This document shows positions 46,112 to 55,275 of a stretch of 64,000 nucleotides of DNA, in pieces. The notes under the pieces were generated by a model. That model saw only the letters and a program-made list of their open reading frames with translations. It had not been told where the DNA came from and ran no database searches. Each line of letters opens with the position of its first letter. Position 1 is the stretch's first letter. The stretch spans positions 1 to 64,000 of the forward strand of contig NKIM01000022.1 of NCBI GenBank assembly GCA_002255955.1. Direction: 5' to 3'. The position numbers were made by a program, and so were the translations under genes. The stretch is from Burkholderiales bacterium PBB2. GTDB taxonomy: Bacteria; Pseudomonadota; Gammaproteobacteria; Burkholderiales; Burkholderiaceae_C.

Positions 46112-47161
46112 TCAGGCCGCGGCCTGTGCCTGGGCTGGTTGACTCACCAAGCCCAGCTGGCCGAACAAGTCCTTGGGGTCGGCCATCTGCGGGATCAGGC
46201 TCACGTCCTGGCCCAGGCCCAGCTCGCGGGCCAGGTCGCGCAGCAGGCGCAGCATGGAGTAGTCCTCCAGCGCAAAGCCCACCGAGTCAAAGAAGGTGAT
46301 TTCTTGCTCGCTCGCGCGGCCGGCGCACTGGCCCTTGAGTACGCGCCAGAACTCGGTCACCGGGAAATCGGCCGGCATCTGCTGCACATCGCCTTCGATG
46401 CGCGATTGCGGCTCGAACTCAACAAAGACCGTGGCCATCTCCAGCACGCCGCGGTGCATCTCGGTCTTGCCGGGGCAGTCGCCACCGACGCCGTTGATGT
46501 GCATGCCGGGCTCGATCATCTCGGGCGTCAGGATGGTGGCATTGGTCTTGTCGGCGGTCACGGTGGTGACGATGTCGGCGCCGCGCACAGCCTCGGCCGT
46601 GCTCTTGCAGGCGATCAGGCGCAGGCCGGGCAGGGCGCTCAGATGGCGCTGCAGCTTGGCGGTGGCGGCCGGGTCGATGTCGAACAGGCGGATTTCGTTG
46701 ATGCCCAGCAGGTGGTGGAAGGCCAGGGCTTGGAACTCGCTCTGTGCGCCATTGCCGATCAAGGCCATGCTGCGGGCGTTCTTGCGGGCCAGCTGCTTGG
46801 CGGCCATCAACGAGGTGGCGGCGGTGCGGATGGCGGTGCTCAGGGTCAGCTCGCTGAGCAGCTCGGGCCGGCCGGTGGCCACATCGGCCAGCAGGCCCAC
46901 GGCCATGACGGTGGGCAGGCCGGCGCGGGTGTTCTTGGGGTGGCCGTTGACGTACTTGAAGCTGTAGAGGCTGGCGTCGGCGATGGGCATCAGCTCGATC
47001 ACGCCATCGGGCGAGTGGCTGGCCAGACGGGCGCATTTGTCAAACTCGTTCCAGCGCAGGTAATCGGCTTCGAGATAGCCGACCATGCGCTTGAACAACT
47101 CGGCCATGCCGAGGGTTTGGGCCATTCGGGCGACGTCGTGCGTGTTCAGCAAAGTGGTCAT
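46112..47161 (-). CDS. Ornithine cyclodeaminase family protein
   Basis: The 349-residue product has the OCD/mu-crystallin fold with an NAD(P)-binding core (ARSMALIGNGAQSEFQALAF; IRLFDIDPAATAKLQRHL) and substrate-side motifs (ELMPIADASLYSFKYVNGHP; GMHINGVGGDCPGKTEMHRG). The enzyme converts L-ornithine to proline and ammonia. The long N-terminal part (FKRMVGYLEADYLRWNEFDK) is typical of true OCD. A divergent Lrp/AsnC regulator stands 225 bp away and probably controls it. Confidence 0.92.
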   Translation of the reverse strand: MTTLLNTHDVARMAQTLGMAELFKRMVGYLEADYLRWNEFDKCARLASHSPDGVIELMPIADASLYSFKYVNGHPKNTRAGLPTVMAVGLLADVATGRPELLSELTLSTAIRTAATSLMAAKQLARKNARSMALIGNGAQSEFQALAFHHLLGINEIRLFDIDPAATAKLQRHLSALPGLRLIACKSTAEAVRGADIVTTVTADKTNATILTPEMIEPGMHINGVGGDCPGKTEMHRGVLEMATVFVEFEPQSRIEGDVQQMPADFPVTEFWRVLKGQCAGRASEQEITFFDSVGFALEDYSMLRLLRDLARELGLGQDVSLIPQMADPKDLFGQLGLVSQPAQAQAAA

Positions 47162-47251
47162 GGGAGGTCTCCGTTGTTCTGTTGAGATGGATTCTTCCCA
47201 AGCTCGCTGCTAGCGAGAAGAGCAAGAACTGATCAAAAAGTGATGGGTTTC

Positions 47252-47285
47252 TGCCATTTCGATAGACATAATTGGCGAAATGGCA
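47252..47285. promoter_or_regulatory. Operator-like dyad between ornithine cyclodeaminase and lrp-type gene
   Basis: TGCCATTTCG (47252-47261) and CGAAATGGCA (47276-47285) are perfect 10-bp inverted arms around a 14-bp AT-rich spacer. The position about 90 bp before the cyclodeaminase start and about 100 bp before the regulator start suits an Lrp-type shared operator. Confidence 0.65.
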
Positions 47286-47386
47286 ATTGAGCGAGGTCAA
47301 GGCGCGGGAGGCTGTGCGCTTTCCGCCCCTGTTTCCTGCGTTCTTGCGCCACCGATGGTGAGGCTGCAAACCCGAGATTTCCTGTG

Positions 47387-47812
47387 ATGGACACCCTGGA
47401 TCAACAACTGCTCGCGCTGCTGCGCCTCGACGCCCGCGCCACCGTGGCCACCCTGGCTGCCAAGCTCAAGGTCTCGCGCGGCACGGTGACCAACCGCATC
47501 GCCAAGCTGGAGGACGCCGGTGTCATCGTCGGCTACACGGTGCGCCTGCGGCCCGATGTCACGCCCAACGAGATCTGCGCCTGGATGAGCATTGCCGTGG
47601 AGGGCAACAAGACCCGCGAGGTGATCAGCATCCTGCTGGGCGAGCCCGGCGTGGCCGGCCTTTTCGACACCAATGGCCGCTGGGATCTGCTGGCCGAGCT
47701 GCGCGCCGCCACCCTGGCCGAGCTGGCCGATGTGCTGGAGCGTGTGCGCCTGATCAAGGGCATCGGCGCCACCGAAACAAGCATTCATTTGCAGACCTAC
47801 AAAGCGGCCTGA
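47387..47812 (+). CDS. Lrp/AsnC family transcriptional regulator
   Basis: The 141-residue product has an N-terminal HTH (LDQQLLALLRLDARATVATL; VSRGTVTNRIAKLEDAGVIV) and a C-terminal RAM/AsnC ligand-binding domain (VISILLGEPGVAGLFDTNGR; DVLERVRLIKGIGATETSIH). A GTG codon at 47384 directly before the ATG is an alternative start. Family members form octamers that sense amino acids. The divergent ornithine cyclodeaminase gene suggests ornithine or arginine as the effector, by inference. Confidence 0.93.
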   Translation: MDTLDQQLLALLRLDARATVATLAAKLKVSRGTVTNRIAKLEDAGVIVGYTVRLRPDVTPNEICAWMSIAVEGNKTREVISILLGEPGVAGLFDTNGRWDLLAELRAATLAELADVLERVRLIKGIGATETSIHLQTYKAA

Positions 47813-47923
47813 ATCCCGGGCGGCCATGTACATTCACAGTTGGCCCCGGGCTGTGGAGTTCGGCACTTGGGGCTCTGGGCGCTGGCTTGCGCCCGGCATC
47901 GGCTTGCAGCGTACAGCCTCACG

Positions 47924-50185
47924 ATGAGCGAAGACTTGTTGCCCCCAGATCCCGCGCCGAGTTCCGACGTCAACCGCCAGCTCGAGCTGGCCTTGCGCGA
48001 GCGCGACATCATTCTGGCCAGCGCCGGCCTGGGCATCGTCTACGTGCGGCAGCGCGTCATCCTGCGCTGCAATGGCCGCTACGCCGAGATCTTTGGCTAT
48101 GCCGATGCCAGCGAGCCGCTGGGCCGCAGCAGCGTGGAGCTCTACCCCGATGAGCCGGCCTTCAAGCAGCTGGGCGCCGAGGCCTACCCGGTGATGGCCT
48201 CGGGCCAGCGCTACAAGACCGAGCGCCTGATGCGGCGCCGCAATGGCGAGCTGTTCTGGGCCAGCATGACGGGCCGATTGATTGCGCCCGACGACCCGGC
48301 GCAGGGCTCGATCTGGATCGTCGACGACATCACCGAGCAGCGCCAGGCCCAGGACGCCCTGGCCGCGGTGACGGCCGAGCTGCAGCTGATCCTGGAGCAT
48401 TCCATGGTCGGCATCGTCTTCCTGCGCGACCGGCGCGTGACGCGCTGCAACCGCAGCTTCGAGGCCTTGTTCGGCTACGAGCATGGTGAGCTGGACGGCA
48501 GCTCCTCGCGCCAGTGGTACCTCAGCGATGCCGATTGGGAGGCCGCCGGCCAGCGCTGCTACGAGCCCTTCAAGCAGGGCCGTGCGTTCGAGGGCGAGAT
48601 GCTGCTGCGCAAAAAAGACGGCACGCCGGTGCACTGCGAGGTGCGCAGCAAGGCCATCGACGTCAGCGACCTTTCGCGCGGCTCGATCTGGATCACCATG
48701 GACATCAGTGCGCGCAAGAACGCCGAGGGTGCTTTGGTGCAGGCCAAGGATGAGCTCGAACACCTGATCAAGAAACGCACCCGCCAGCTGCAGCAGACCG
48801 TGCTGGCCATGGAGCAAAAGGTGCTGGAGCAGCAGCGCGCCGAGGCCCACATCCAGCGCCTGGCCCATTTCGACGCGCTGACCGGCCTGCCCAACCGCGT
48901 GCTGCTGGCCGAGCGCTGCCACCAGGCCATCGAGATCGCGCGCCGCCATGGCGAGAGCCTGGCCCTGATTTTTCTCGATCTCGACCATTTCAAGAACGTC
49001 AACGACTCGCTCGGCCACCGCTTCGGCGATGAGCTGCTCAAGACCCTGGCGCGCCGCCTCAAGACCGCCGTGCGCGAGCAGGACACGGTCTCGCGCCTGG
49101 GCGGCGATGAGTTCATCCTGGTGCTGCCCGGCACCGACAACACCGGCGCCGGCCATGTGGCCGAGAAGGTCATGGAGCTGGCCGCCCAGCCCTTCCAGAT
49201 CGAGCAGCACGAGCTCAATGTCACGCCCTCGATCGGCATCGCCATGTACCCCTCGGATGGCAGCGATTTCGACGCCCTGTGCCGAAGCGCCGACATCGCC
49301 ATGTACCGCGCCAAGCAGGACGGCCGCAACAGCTTCCGCTTCTTCACCAGCCTGATGCAGGCCGAGGCCCGGCGTGGCCTGCAGCTGGAGAACTCATTGC
49401 GCCGCGCGCTCGAGCGCGACCAGCTCAGCCTGGTCTACCAGCCCCAGGTGTCTCTGGTCAGCGGCCAGGTGATCGGCGCCGAGGCCTTGCTGCGCTGGCG
49501 CCACCCGGAGCTGGGCGAGGTCTCGCCCGCCGAGTTCATCCCGGTGGCCGAATCGACCGGCCTGATCGTGCCGATTGGCGAGTGGGTGATGCGCACGGCC
49601 GTGCAGCAGCTCAAGGCCTGGATGGCGCAGGGCATGGCGCCTCTGGTGATGTCGGTGAATCTGTCCTCGGTGCAGTTCCGCCACAACGACCTGCCGGGTC
49701 AGATCAGCCGCATCCTCGATGAGGCCGCCCTGCCGGCCGAGCTGCTGGAGCTGGAGCTGACCGAGGGCGTGGCCATGCGCGACCCGCAGGGCGCCATCGC
49801 GGTGATGAACGATTTGCACCGCCGCGGCATCCGCCTGTCCATCGACGATTTCGGCACCGGCTACTCCTCGCTCAGCTATCTGAAGAAGTTCCGCGTCTAC
49901 AAGCTCAAGGTGGACCAGAGCTTTGTGCGCGACCTGGGCGACGACCCGGAGGACCGCGCCATCGTCAGCGCCATCATCAGCATGGCCCACAGCCTGGGCC
50001 TGCAGACCATTGCCGAGGGGGTCGAGACCCTGGAGCAGATGCAGTTCCTGCGCAGCCAGGGTTGCAAGGAGGTGCAGGGTTATCTGTTCAGCCGGCCGCT
50101 GCGCGCCGAGGAGTTTCCGGCCTTTGTGGCCGCCGGCACCCGCGTGCTCGATGAGCACGCGGAGCTGTGGCATTACGCGATCTGA
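47924..50185 (+). CDS. PAS-PAS-GGDEF-EAL cyclic-di-GMP protein
   Basis: The 753-residue protein has two PAS domains (about residues 30-140 and 150-265), a helical linker, a GGDEF domain and an EAL domain. The GGDEF motif is intact (RLGGDEFILVLPG), and an inhibitory RxxD I-site (REQD) lies five residues before it. The EAL motif (EALLRWRHP), ELTEGV, DDFGTGYSSL and KVDQSF are all intact, so both synthesis and breakdown of cyclic-di-GMP are possible. No membrane segment is seen, so it is a cytoplasmic sensor, perhaps of redox or a small ligand. The ATG at 47924 is used because residues upstream are unlike the family. Confidence 0.93.
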   Translation: MSEDLLPPDPAPSSDVNRQLELALRERDIILASAGLGIVYVRQRVILRCNGRYAEIFGYADASEPLGRSSVELYPDEPAFKQLGAEAYPVMASGQRYKTERLMRRRNGELFWASMTGRLIAPDDPAQGSIWIVDDITEQRQAQDALAAVTAELQLILEHSMVGIVFLRDRRVTRCNRSFEALFGYEHGELDGSSSRQWYLSDADWEAAGQRCYEPFKQGRAFEGEMLLRKKDGTPVHCEVRSKAIDVSDLSRGSIWITMDISARKNAEGALVQAKDELEHLIKKRTRQLQQTVLAMEQKVLEQQRAEAHIQRLAHFDALTGLPNRVLLAERCHQAIEIARRHGESLALIFLDLDHFKNVNDSLGHRFGDELLKTLARRLKTAVREQDTVSRLGGDEFILVLPGTDNTGAGHVAEKVMELAAQPFQIEQHELNVTPSIGIAMYPSDGSDFDALCRSADIAMYRAKQDGRNSFRFFTSLMQAEARRGLQLENSLRRALERDQLSLVYQPQVSLVSGQVIGAEALLRWRHPELGEVSPAEFIPVAESTGLIVPIGEWVMRTAVQQLKAWMAQGMAPLVMSVNLSSVQFRHNDLPGQISRILDEAALPAELLELELTEGVAMRDPQGAIAVMNDLHRRGIRLSIDDFGTGYSSLSYLKKFRVYKLKVDQSFVRDLGDDPEDRAIVSAIISMAHSLGLQTIAEGVETLEQMQFLRSQGCKEVQGYLFSRPLRAEEFPAFVAAGTRVLDEHAELWHYAI

Positions 50186-50197
50186 GCGGGTGCCACT

Positions 50198-52621
50198 TCA
50201 GGGCCGTGCTTCCAGCTGATGCTTGGCCGGCCCGGCCAGCAGCGGCGTGGGCCGGGCGCGCATGAAATCGGCATGGCCGGCGCCGTAGTAGGGCGAGAGC
50301 GGATGGCCGCTCTGGCCGCCCGGCATCGACAGCAGGCCCTGGGCCTCATGGCCGGGCGCCACCACCAGGCGCTGCGACTGGCCGTGGCGCTGCTGCATGA
50401 CCTGGGGCAGATTGCCGTCGCCGTCCATGCCCTCGACCGGCATGTCCAGCCAGCGGCTCAGAGCCGGAATCGCGCGTGAAAGCACATGCTGGATGCGCGC
50501 CGGATTGGCCTCGCCCCAGGTCGCCTCGGCCAGAGGGCGGCGTTGCTTGCCGCTGCCCTGGCTCATCTCGGCCATCGCCGCGTCGATCTGGCTCAGCTCG
50601 ACGGCCTCCCAGCTGCTGAAGCCCGGCGGCAGCAGATGGGCCGGGCGCAGCTCCAGGGCCTGCACCGCGCTGTACTCGAAGTTCTTCTTCCAGCCGATGC
50701 GGGTCTTCTCGTCGCCCTGTAGCTCGTTGCCCAAATCCTTGCCCAGCGCGGCGCGGCTCCAGGCGTCCCAGAGGGCGTCCAGGCAGCGCAGGCGCACGCT
50801 GCGCGCCAGGCGGTAGCCGGCCTGGTCGGCGGCGGCCTGACCGTTCCATTGCTGGAGCAGGCGTAAGGCCTCGGCCTGGGCGGCGGTGGGCGTGGCGCTG
50901 GCGGCCAGCCGGGCCTCGGCACGGCGCGCCCAGCTCTTGATGAAGCGCGCCTCATGGTCCAGCTGGATGGCGGCCAGGCTGGCTTCGTCATGGCGGGGCT
51001 TCTCGCTCAGGCGATCACGCACCTGCTGCGCACGGGCGCCGAGGTCAAAGCCGCCATCACCGATCAGCTCGCCCCAGGCGCCAGCGGCCTGGCGGTTGTT
51101 GGCCGTCCAGAGCTGGCCCTGGCTGGGGTTCTTGATCACCGGGTAGTCGGCCGGCGCCAGCCAGCCGCGGGCCGGGCTGTCCAGGCTCTGGAATCTGGCA
51201 TAACGTTCACCCAGGCCGGAGCCGCTCCAGAGCCGGCCGGCCACGGTCCAGGCGATCTGGCCTTGGCGGTCGGCCACCAGCAGGTTCTGGTGCGGCAGGC
51301 CGGCACGCTGGGCCAGAGCGAGCACCTCGTCCACGTTGCGCGCCTGCAGGAACTGATCCAGACCCAGGTTGTAGGCCTCGCCCTGGTGCGCCGCCCAGCG
51401 CAAGGCATAACGCTGGCCTTGCAGCGTCTTGGCGATGGGGGCGCCGTCCACCTCTTGCACGCGGAAGGCGCGCGCGAGCTCGCCCTTGACCTCGATGCGC
51501 TCGTTGAACACACGCAGGCGCTCGGCCGGAATCTCGGCCGGCAGCGCAATCCAGTCGAACCACTGGCCGTAGGCATTGGTGAAGCCCCAGGCCACCTGGC
51601 CGTTGCTGCCCACCACCAGGCTGGGTACGCCGGGCAGGCTCAGGCCGGCGGCGCGCAGCGCGCCCTCGCCACGGCCCAGCTGCAGCTGGGTGCGGTACCA
51701 GATGCTGGGCACCGAGAGGCTCAGGTGCATGTCATCGGCCAGGATGGCGCGGCCGTCGGCCGTGCGGCTGCCGGCCACGGCCCAGTTGTTGCTGCCGACC
51801 GGGGCTTCATCGAGCGATGTCGCACGGGCCAGCGCTTCCGGCTTGTGGGCCGATTTCTGCAGATTGAGCAGCTCGGGGCCGGGCAGGGGCAGGGGCAGGG
51901 GCGGCAGCTGGCTGCCGTCGAGGGCGGCGTCCCAGCGGCCACCCCGCGGGTGCAGCCAGTCGAACAGCGTGTCGCCCGCCTTCTCGCGCAGCAGGGCGCG
52001 TTCAAAGCCGCCCTGGATGCCCCCGCTTTGCAGCATGGTGAACATCTCGCCAATCACCAGCAGGGAGTCGACCGGCGTCCAGTCCTGCGGCTCGGCGCGC
52101 AGCAGCAGGTACTGCCAGGGCCGCACGCGCAGGGCGGCCAGGCCGGCGTTGACGCCGCTGGCATAGGCTTGCAGCAGGGCGCGATCGGCCTCGCTCATGC
52201 CGGCCAGGCGCTCACTCAGGCGGGCGCGCAGGCGGTGCAGGCGGCGCTCCTGGTCGCGCTCCACGGCCTTGGGGCCGAACAGGGCAGCCAGCTCACCGGC
52301 GGCCGAGCGTCGGCTCAGGTCCATCTCGAAAAAGCGCTCCTGGGCATGAACAAAACCCAGGCCGCGGGCCAGGTCCAGGCGGTTCTCGCCCTGCAGCACG
52401 GCCGTGCCCAGGCTGTCACGCGCCACGCTCAGCGGCGCGCTCAAACCGGGCAGCTGGATGCGGCCATCCAGCTGCGGCAGGCTGGCGCGCAGCAGGGCCC
52501 AGAGCGTCATGGCCAGCAGCCCGGCGATCAGCAGCAGGCCGAGCAGGCTGCGGCGCAGCCAGCGGCGCCAGCGCGGCGCGGCGGGACGGGAAGGCAGGGT
52601 CGGGGCGGCAGACAAGCTCAT
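50198..52621 (-). CDS. Penicillin acylase family (Ntn-hydrolase) protein
   Basis: The 807-residue precursor has an N-terminal membrane/signal segment (RRSLLGLLLIAGLLAMTLWA) and a small-subunit region (LDLARGLGFVHAQERFFEMD; RRSAAGELAALFG). Autocleavage would occur before the nucleophile Ser in EAPVGSNNWAVAGSRT (about residue 273), and the large subunit follows (ADDMHLSLSVPSIWYRTQLQ). The family includes penicillin G acylase and acyl-homoserine-lactone acylases, so quorum-signal cleavage is possible but not shown. The start is chosen at 52621; its ribosome-binding site is weak. Confidence 0.9.
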   Translation of the reverse strand: MSLSAAPTLPSRPAAPRWRRWLRRSLLGLLLIAGLLAMTLWALLRASLPQLDGRIQLPGLSAPLSVARDSLGTAVLQGENRLDLARGLGFVHAQERFFEMDLSRRSAAGELAALFGPKAVERDQERRLHRLRARLSERLAGMSEADRALLQAYASGVNAGLAALRVRPWQYLLLRAEPQDWTPVDSLLVIGEMFTMLQSGGIQGGFERALLREKAGDTLFDWLHPRGGRWDAALDGSQLPPLPLPLPGPELLNLQKSAHKPEALARATSLDEAPVGSNNWAVAGSRTADGRAILADDMHLSLSVPSIWYRTQLQLGRGEGALRAAGLSLPGVPSLVVGSNGQVAWGFTNAYGQWFDWIALPAEIPAERLRVFNERIEVKGELARAFRVQEVDGAPIAKTLQGQRYALRWAAHQGEAYNLGLDQFLQARNVDEVLALAQRAGLPHQNLLVADRQGQIAWTVAGRLWSGSGLGERYARFQSLDSPARGWLAPADYPVIKNPSQGQLWTANNRQAAGAWGELIGDGGFDLGARAQQVRDRLSEKPRHDEASLAAIQLDHEARFIKSWARRAEARLAASATPTAAQAEALRLLQQWNGQAAADQAGYRLARSVRLRCLDALWDAWSRAALGKDLGNELQGDEKTRIGWKKNFEYSAVQALELRPAHLLPPGFSSWEAVELSQIDAAMAEMSQGSGKQRRPLAEATWGEANPARIQHVLSRAIPALSRWLDMPVEGMDGDGNLPQVMQQRHGQSQRLVVAPGHEAQGLLSMPGGQSGHPLSPYYGAGHADFMRARPTPLLAGPAKHQLEARP

Positions 52622-52791
52622 GGTGAAAGGACAGCGTCGGTACAGCAAGAGGAGAGACGAAACGGCCCGAGCAAGAAAACACCGGGCCGGGGCGCGATTG
52701 TGGCCGCGCCGGGTGAGGCCGGCCTTCGGGGTTTTGCAGGGTGTCGGGGCACACGGGCGGCGCTAGCGGGCGCCCTCCTAGAATCCGCGCC

Positions 52792-53787
52792 ATGTCTGCG
52801 ATCTCCTCCAAGTTCTCCTTCTTGTTCCCCATGCTGCGCGCTGTGGCACCAGCCCGTCTCGGTGCCGCCCTGCTGGTCCTGACGCTGGCCGCCTGCTCGC
52901 ATGTGCCCTTGATCGGCTCTGGCCCGGCCCCGGCGCCCAGCAGCCCCAGCACGCCGGCGCCGGCCGATCCGGTGGCGCCCGTGGTGGTGCCGGTCGTGAA
53001 GGCGCCCCCCGTGCCGCCCAAGATTGGCCTGGCCCTGGGCGGCGGCGCGGCGCGTGGCTTTGCCCACATCGGCGTGATTCAGGTGCTGGAGGAAAACGGC
53101 ATCAAGGTCGATCTGGTGGCCGGCACCTCGGCCGGCAGCCTGGTGGCGGCGCTGTACGCCTCGGGCATGAGCGGGCGCGAGCTGGCCACGCTGGCCGAGA
53201 CCATGGACGAAGGCGCCATCACCGACTGGGCCTTCCCGACCCGCGGCCTGATCCGCGGCGAGGCCCTGGCCAAGTATGTGCGAGAGAAGACCGGTGGCAA
53301 GAACATCGAGCAGATGCGCATCCCGCTGGGCGTGGTGGCCACCGATTTGTCGGACGGCTCCGGTTCGCTGTTCCGCCGCGGCGACACCGGCGTGGCGGTG
53401 CGGGCCTCCAGCTCGGTGCCGGCGGTGTTCCAGCCGGTGCGCATTGGCAACCGAGACTATGTCGACGGCGGCCTGGTCGCCCCAGTGCCGGTTCGCTATG
53501 CGCGCCAGATGGGTGCCGAGCTGGTGATCGCGGTGGACATCTCCTCGCCGCCGGAAGAAAAACCCGGCACTGGCGCCATCCCCATGCTGATGCAGACCTT
53601 TTCCATCATGGGCCGCAGCATCAACAATTTCGAGCTGCGCGAGGCCGATGTGCTGGTGCGGCCCAAGCTCGATGGCGTGGGCAGCGCGGACTTTGGCGCC
53701 CGACGCCGCTCCATCCAGGCCGGCCGCGAGGCGGCGCAGGCCGCCTTGTCGCAGTTGCGTGCGCGCATCGCTGAAAAGACCCGTTAG
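52792..53787 (+). CDS. Patatin-like phospholipase, predicted lipoprotein
   Basis: The 331-residue product has a signal peptide with a lipobox (LLVLTLAACSH), a Pro/Ala-rich spacer, and a patatin domain from about residue 78. The domain has the oxyanion loop GGGAARGFAHIGV, the nucleophile elbow GTSAGS and the catalytic DGG. It resembles the RssA/NTE-like branch that acts on phospholipids. TAGAAT at 52779-52784 is a possible -10 box very close to the ATG, so the leader would be very short. It reads divergently from the acylase-family gene. Confidence 0.92.
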   Translation: MSAISSKFSFLFPMLRAVAPARLGAALLVLTLAACSHVPLIGSGPAPAPSSPSTPAPADPVAPVVVPVVKAPPVPPKIGLALGGGAARGFAHIGVIQVLEENGIKVDLVAGTSAGSLVAALYASGMSGRELATLAETMDEGAITDWAFPTRGLIRGEALAKYVREKTGGKNIEQMRIPLGVVATDLSDGSGSLFRRGDTGVAVRASSSVPAVFQPVRIGNRDYVDGGLVAPVPVRYARQMGAELVIAVDISSPPEEKPGTGAIPMLMQTFSIMGRSINNFELREADVLVRPKLDGVGSADFGARRRSIQAGREAAQAALSQLRARIAEKTR

Positions 53788-53872
53788 GCCTCAAGACAGC
53801 CCCAGGCCGGAGTGGGGCGCTCAGTCTCGGCTAGGCTAGGGGCCTCGCCTCCCGGCATCTGGTGCATCGCCC

Positions 53873-54526
53873 GTGACCCAACCCGATTCCGCCACGCCCT
53901 TGTTCCCGCTGCAGTCGGTGCTCTTTCCCGAGGGCTATTTGCAGCTGCAGATCTTTGAGCCGCGCTATCTGGACATGGTGCAGCGCTGCTGGCGCGAGGG
54001 CCGGCCCTTCGGTGTGCTCAGCTTGATCGAAGGCGGCGAGGTGCGCCGCCGCGACCCGGCGCGTGGCGAGGCCTTTGTGCAGGAGCGGTTTCAGAGCGTG
54101 GGCACCCTGGCCCGCATCGAACATTGCGAAACGCCACAGGCCGGCTTGATGCGCATCCGCTGCCGTGGCGGCCAGCGCTTCCGCCTGCTGTCCAGCGAAT
54201 GCCTGCCCGGCGGCCTGTGGGTGGGGCAGATCGAGCCCTTGGCCGAGGACGCCGCCGTGCCCGTGCCCACGGACCTGAAGGTCACCTCCACCCTCCTGCA
54301 AAGCCTGCTGCACAGCCTGGAGCAAGGCGCTGCCGCGGTGGATGTGCCGGTGCAGCCCCCCTACCGCTGGGACGACAGCGGCTGGCTGGCCAACCGCTGG
54401 TGCGAGCTGCTGCCCCTGCCCCCCGAAGAGCGCCAGCGCCTGATGCAGCTGGACAACCCCTTGCTGCGCCTGGAGCTGGTGGCCGATCAGCTCGATCAGC
54501 CGGGGGTGTTGGCGGGGCGGGCTTGA
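53873..54526 (+). CDS. LON substrate-binding domain protein
   Basis: The 217-residue protein consists of a Lon N-terminal (PUA-like) domain without ATPase or protease parts (ATPLFPLQSVLFPEGYLQLQ, then FEPRYLDMVQRCWREGRPFG), followed by a helical end (PPEERQRLMQLDNPLLRLEL). Such stand-alone domains are common in proteobacteria and their role is not well known; a part in substrate selection is only inferred. GTG at 53873 is the only suitable start codon. It follows the patatin gene by 85 bp. Confidence 0.87.
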   Translation: MTQPDSATPLFPLQSVLFPEGYLQLQIFEPRYLDMVQRCWREGRPFGVLSLIEGGEVRRRDPARGEAFVQERFQSVGTLARIEHCETPQAGLMRIRCRGGQRFRLLSSECLPGGLWVGQIEPLAEDAAVPVPTDLKVTSTLLQSLLHSLEQGAAAVDVPVQPPYRWDDSGWLANRWCELLPLPPEERQRLMQLDNPLLRLELVADQLDQPGVLAGRA

Positions 54527-54597
54527 GCTTTCGCCCCTCACTTGCCTTGCTGTGTTCGGAGCGGCTTTTGGGGTGCAACGTGAGGCCCTGCAGCCCG

Positions 54598-54800
54598 CGC
54601 CGCCACCGGGCTCATGGTTCCGGGGTCGGCCCTGACGGGCCGACTTCCCTGCGCTGCTCGCACCTCGGGGCTGGCGCATAACTCACTCCGCTCACTGCGT
54701 TCGCTTCGTTCAGACAGAAGCGCCAAGTCAGAACTTGAAGCGCGCGTGTACGCGCGCGCCCCGAGGCGCTGTGCTGCTCGGCCCGGCACAAATCGCCCGG
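54598..54800 (-). repeat. Left copy of an inverted ~205-bp repeat
   Basis: Read on the minus strand this copy matches 54891-55098 along its whole length with scattered changes. It holds two perfect hairpins: GTCGGCCC-TGAC-GGGCCGAC (54625-54644) and GCGCGCG-TGTA-CGCGCGC (54740-54757). It is intergenic and has no coding signal. Confidence 0.85.
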
Positions 54801-54890
54801 CAGCGGCACGGGCTGCAGGGCGCTTGCATCGCGGTCGATGTGCCCCATCAACGGTGGAACACGCCACCTCCGTAGGTGGCTCGGCCCGCC

Positions 54891-55098
54891 GACGGGCGAT
54901 TTGTGCGCGGCCGAGGGCGCAGCGGAGCGGCTCAGGCGCGTGTACGCACGCGCTTCAAGCTCTGACTCGGCGCCACCTGTTTGACCGCAGTGAGCGCAGC
55001 GAACGGAGGGAGTTTGGCGCCGCTGAGCCGCGCAGTGAGCACCGAGGGGAGTCGGCTCGCAGAGCCGACCCGCGAACCATGAGCCCGGTGGCGGGCCG
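54891..55098 (+). repeat. Right copy of the inverted ~205-bp repeat
   Basis: This copy has the same order of blocks as the left one: GGGCGATTTGTGC, the hairpin GCGCGTG-TACG-CACGCGC (54936-54953), CGCTTCAAG, TCTGACT, GTGAGCG-type purine blocks, the hairpin GTCGGCTC-GCA-GAGCCGAC (55051-55069) and AACCATGAGCCCGGTGGCGG. The 90-bp centre between copies contains GCCACCT-CCGT-AGGTGGC (54863-54880). Confidence 0.85.
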
Positions 55099-55179
55099 AG
55101 CCACCGCAGCGAGAAAGAGAGCTGCGTTCAGTGCGAAGGAGATCCGTCATGTTCCTCCACCTCAGCTGCCTGACAGACG

Positions 55180-55207
55180 AAAAAAAGCCCAGCGGATGCT
55201 GGGCTTG
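55180..55207 (-). terminator. Rho-independent terminator of the phasin gene
   Basis: On the minus strand AAGCCCAGC pairs with GCTGGGCTT across ATCC and is followed by a T-run. It lies about 70 bp beyond the phasin stop. Confidence 0.92.
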
Positions 55208-55275
55208 AAGGGCACGTTTGGCAGCCGGCGGGGCCGGCCTCAGCGGTGCCGAGGAGACAACTGATGCGAGAAGGC

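Noticed and set aside
54614-55264. A 216-codon frame across the inverted repeats
   Set aside because: It runs through both arms of the repeat pair, has Arg/Ser-rich low-complexity content, and the compensatory changes point to structure, not coding.
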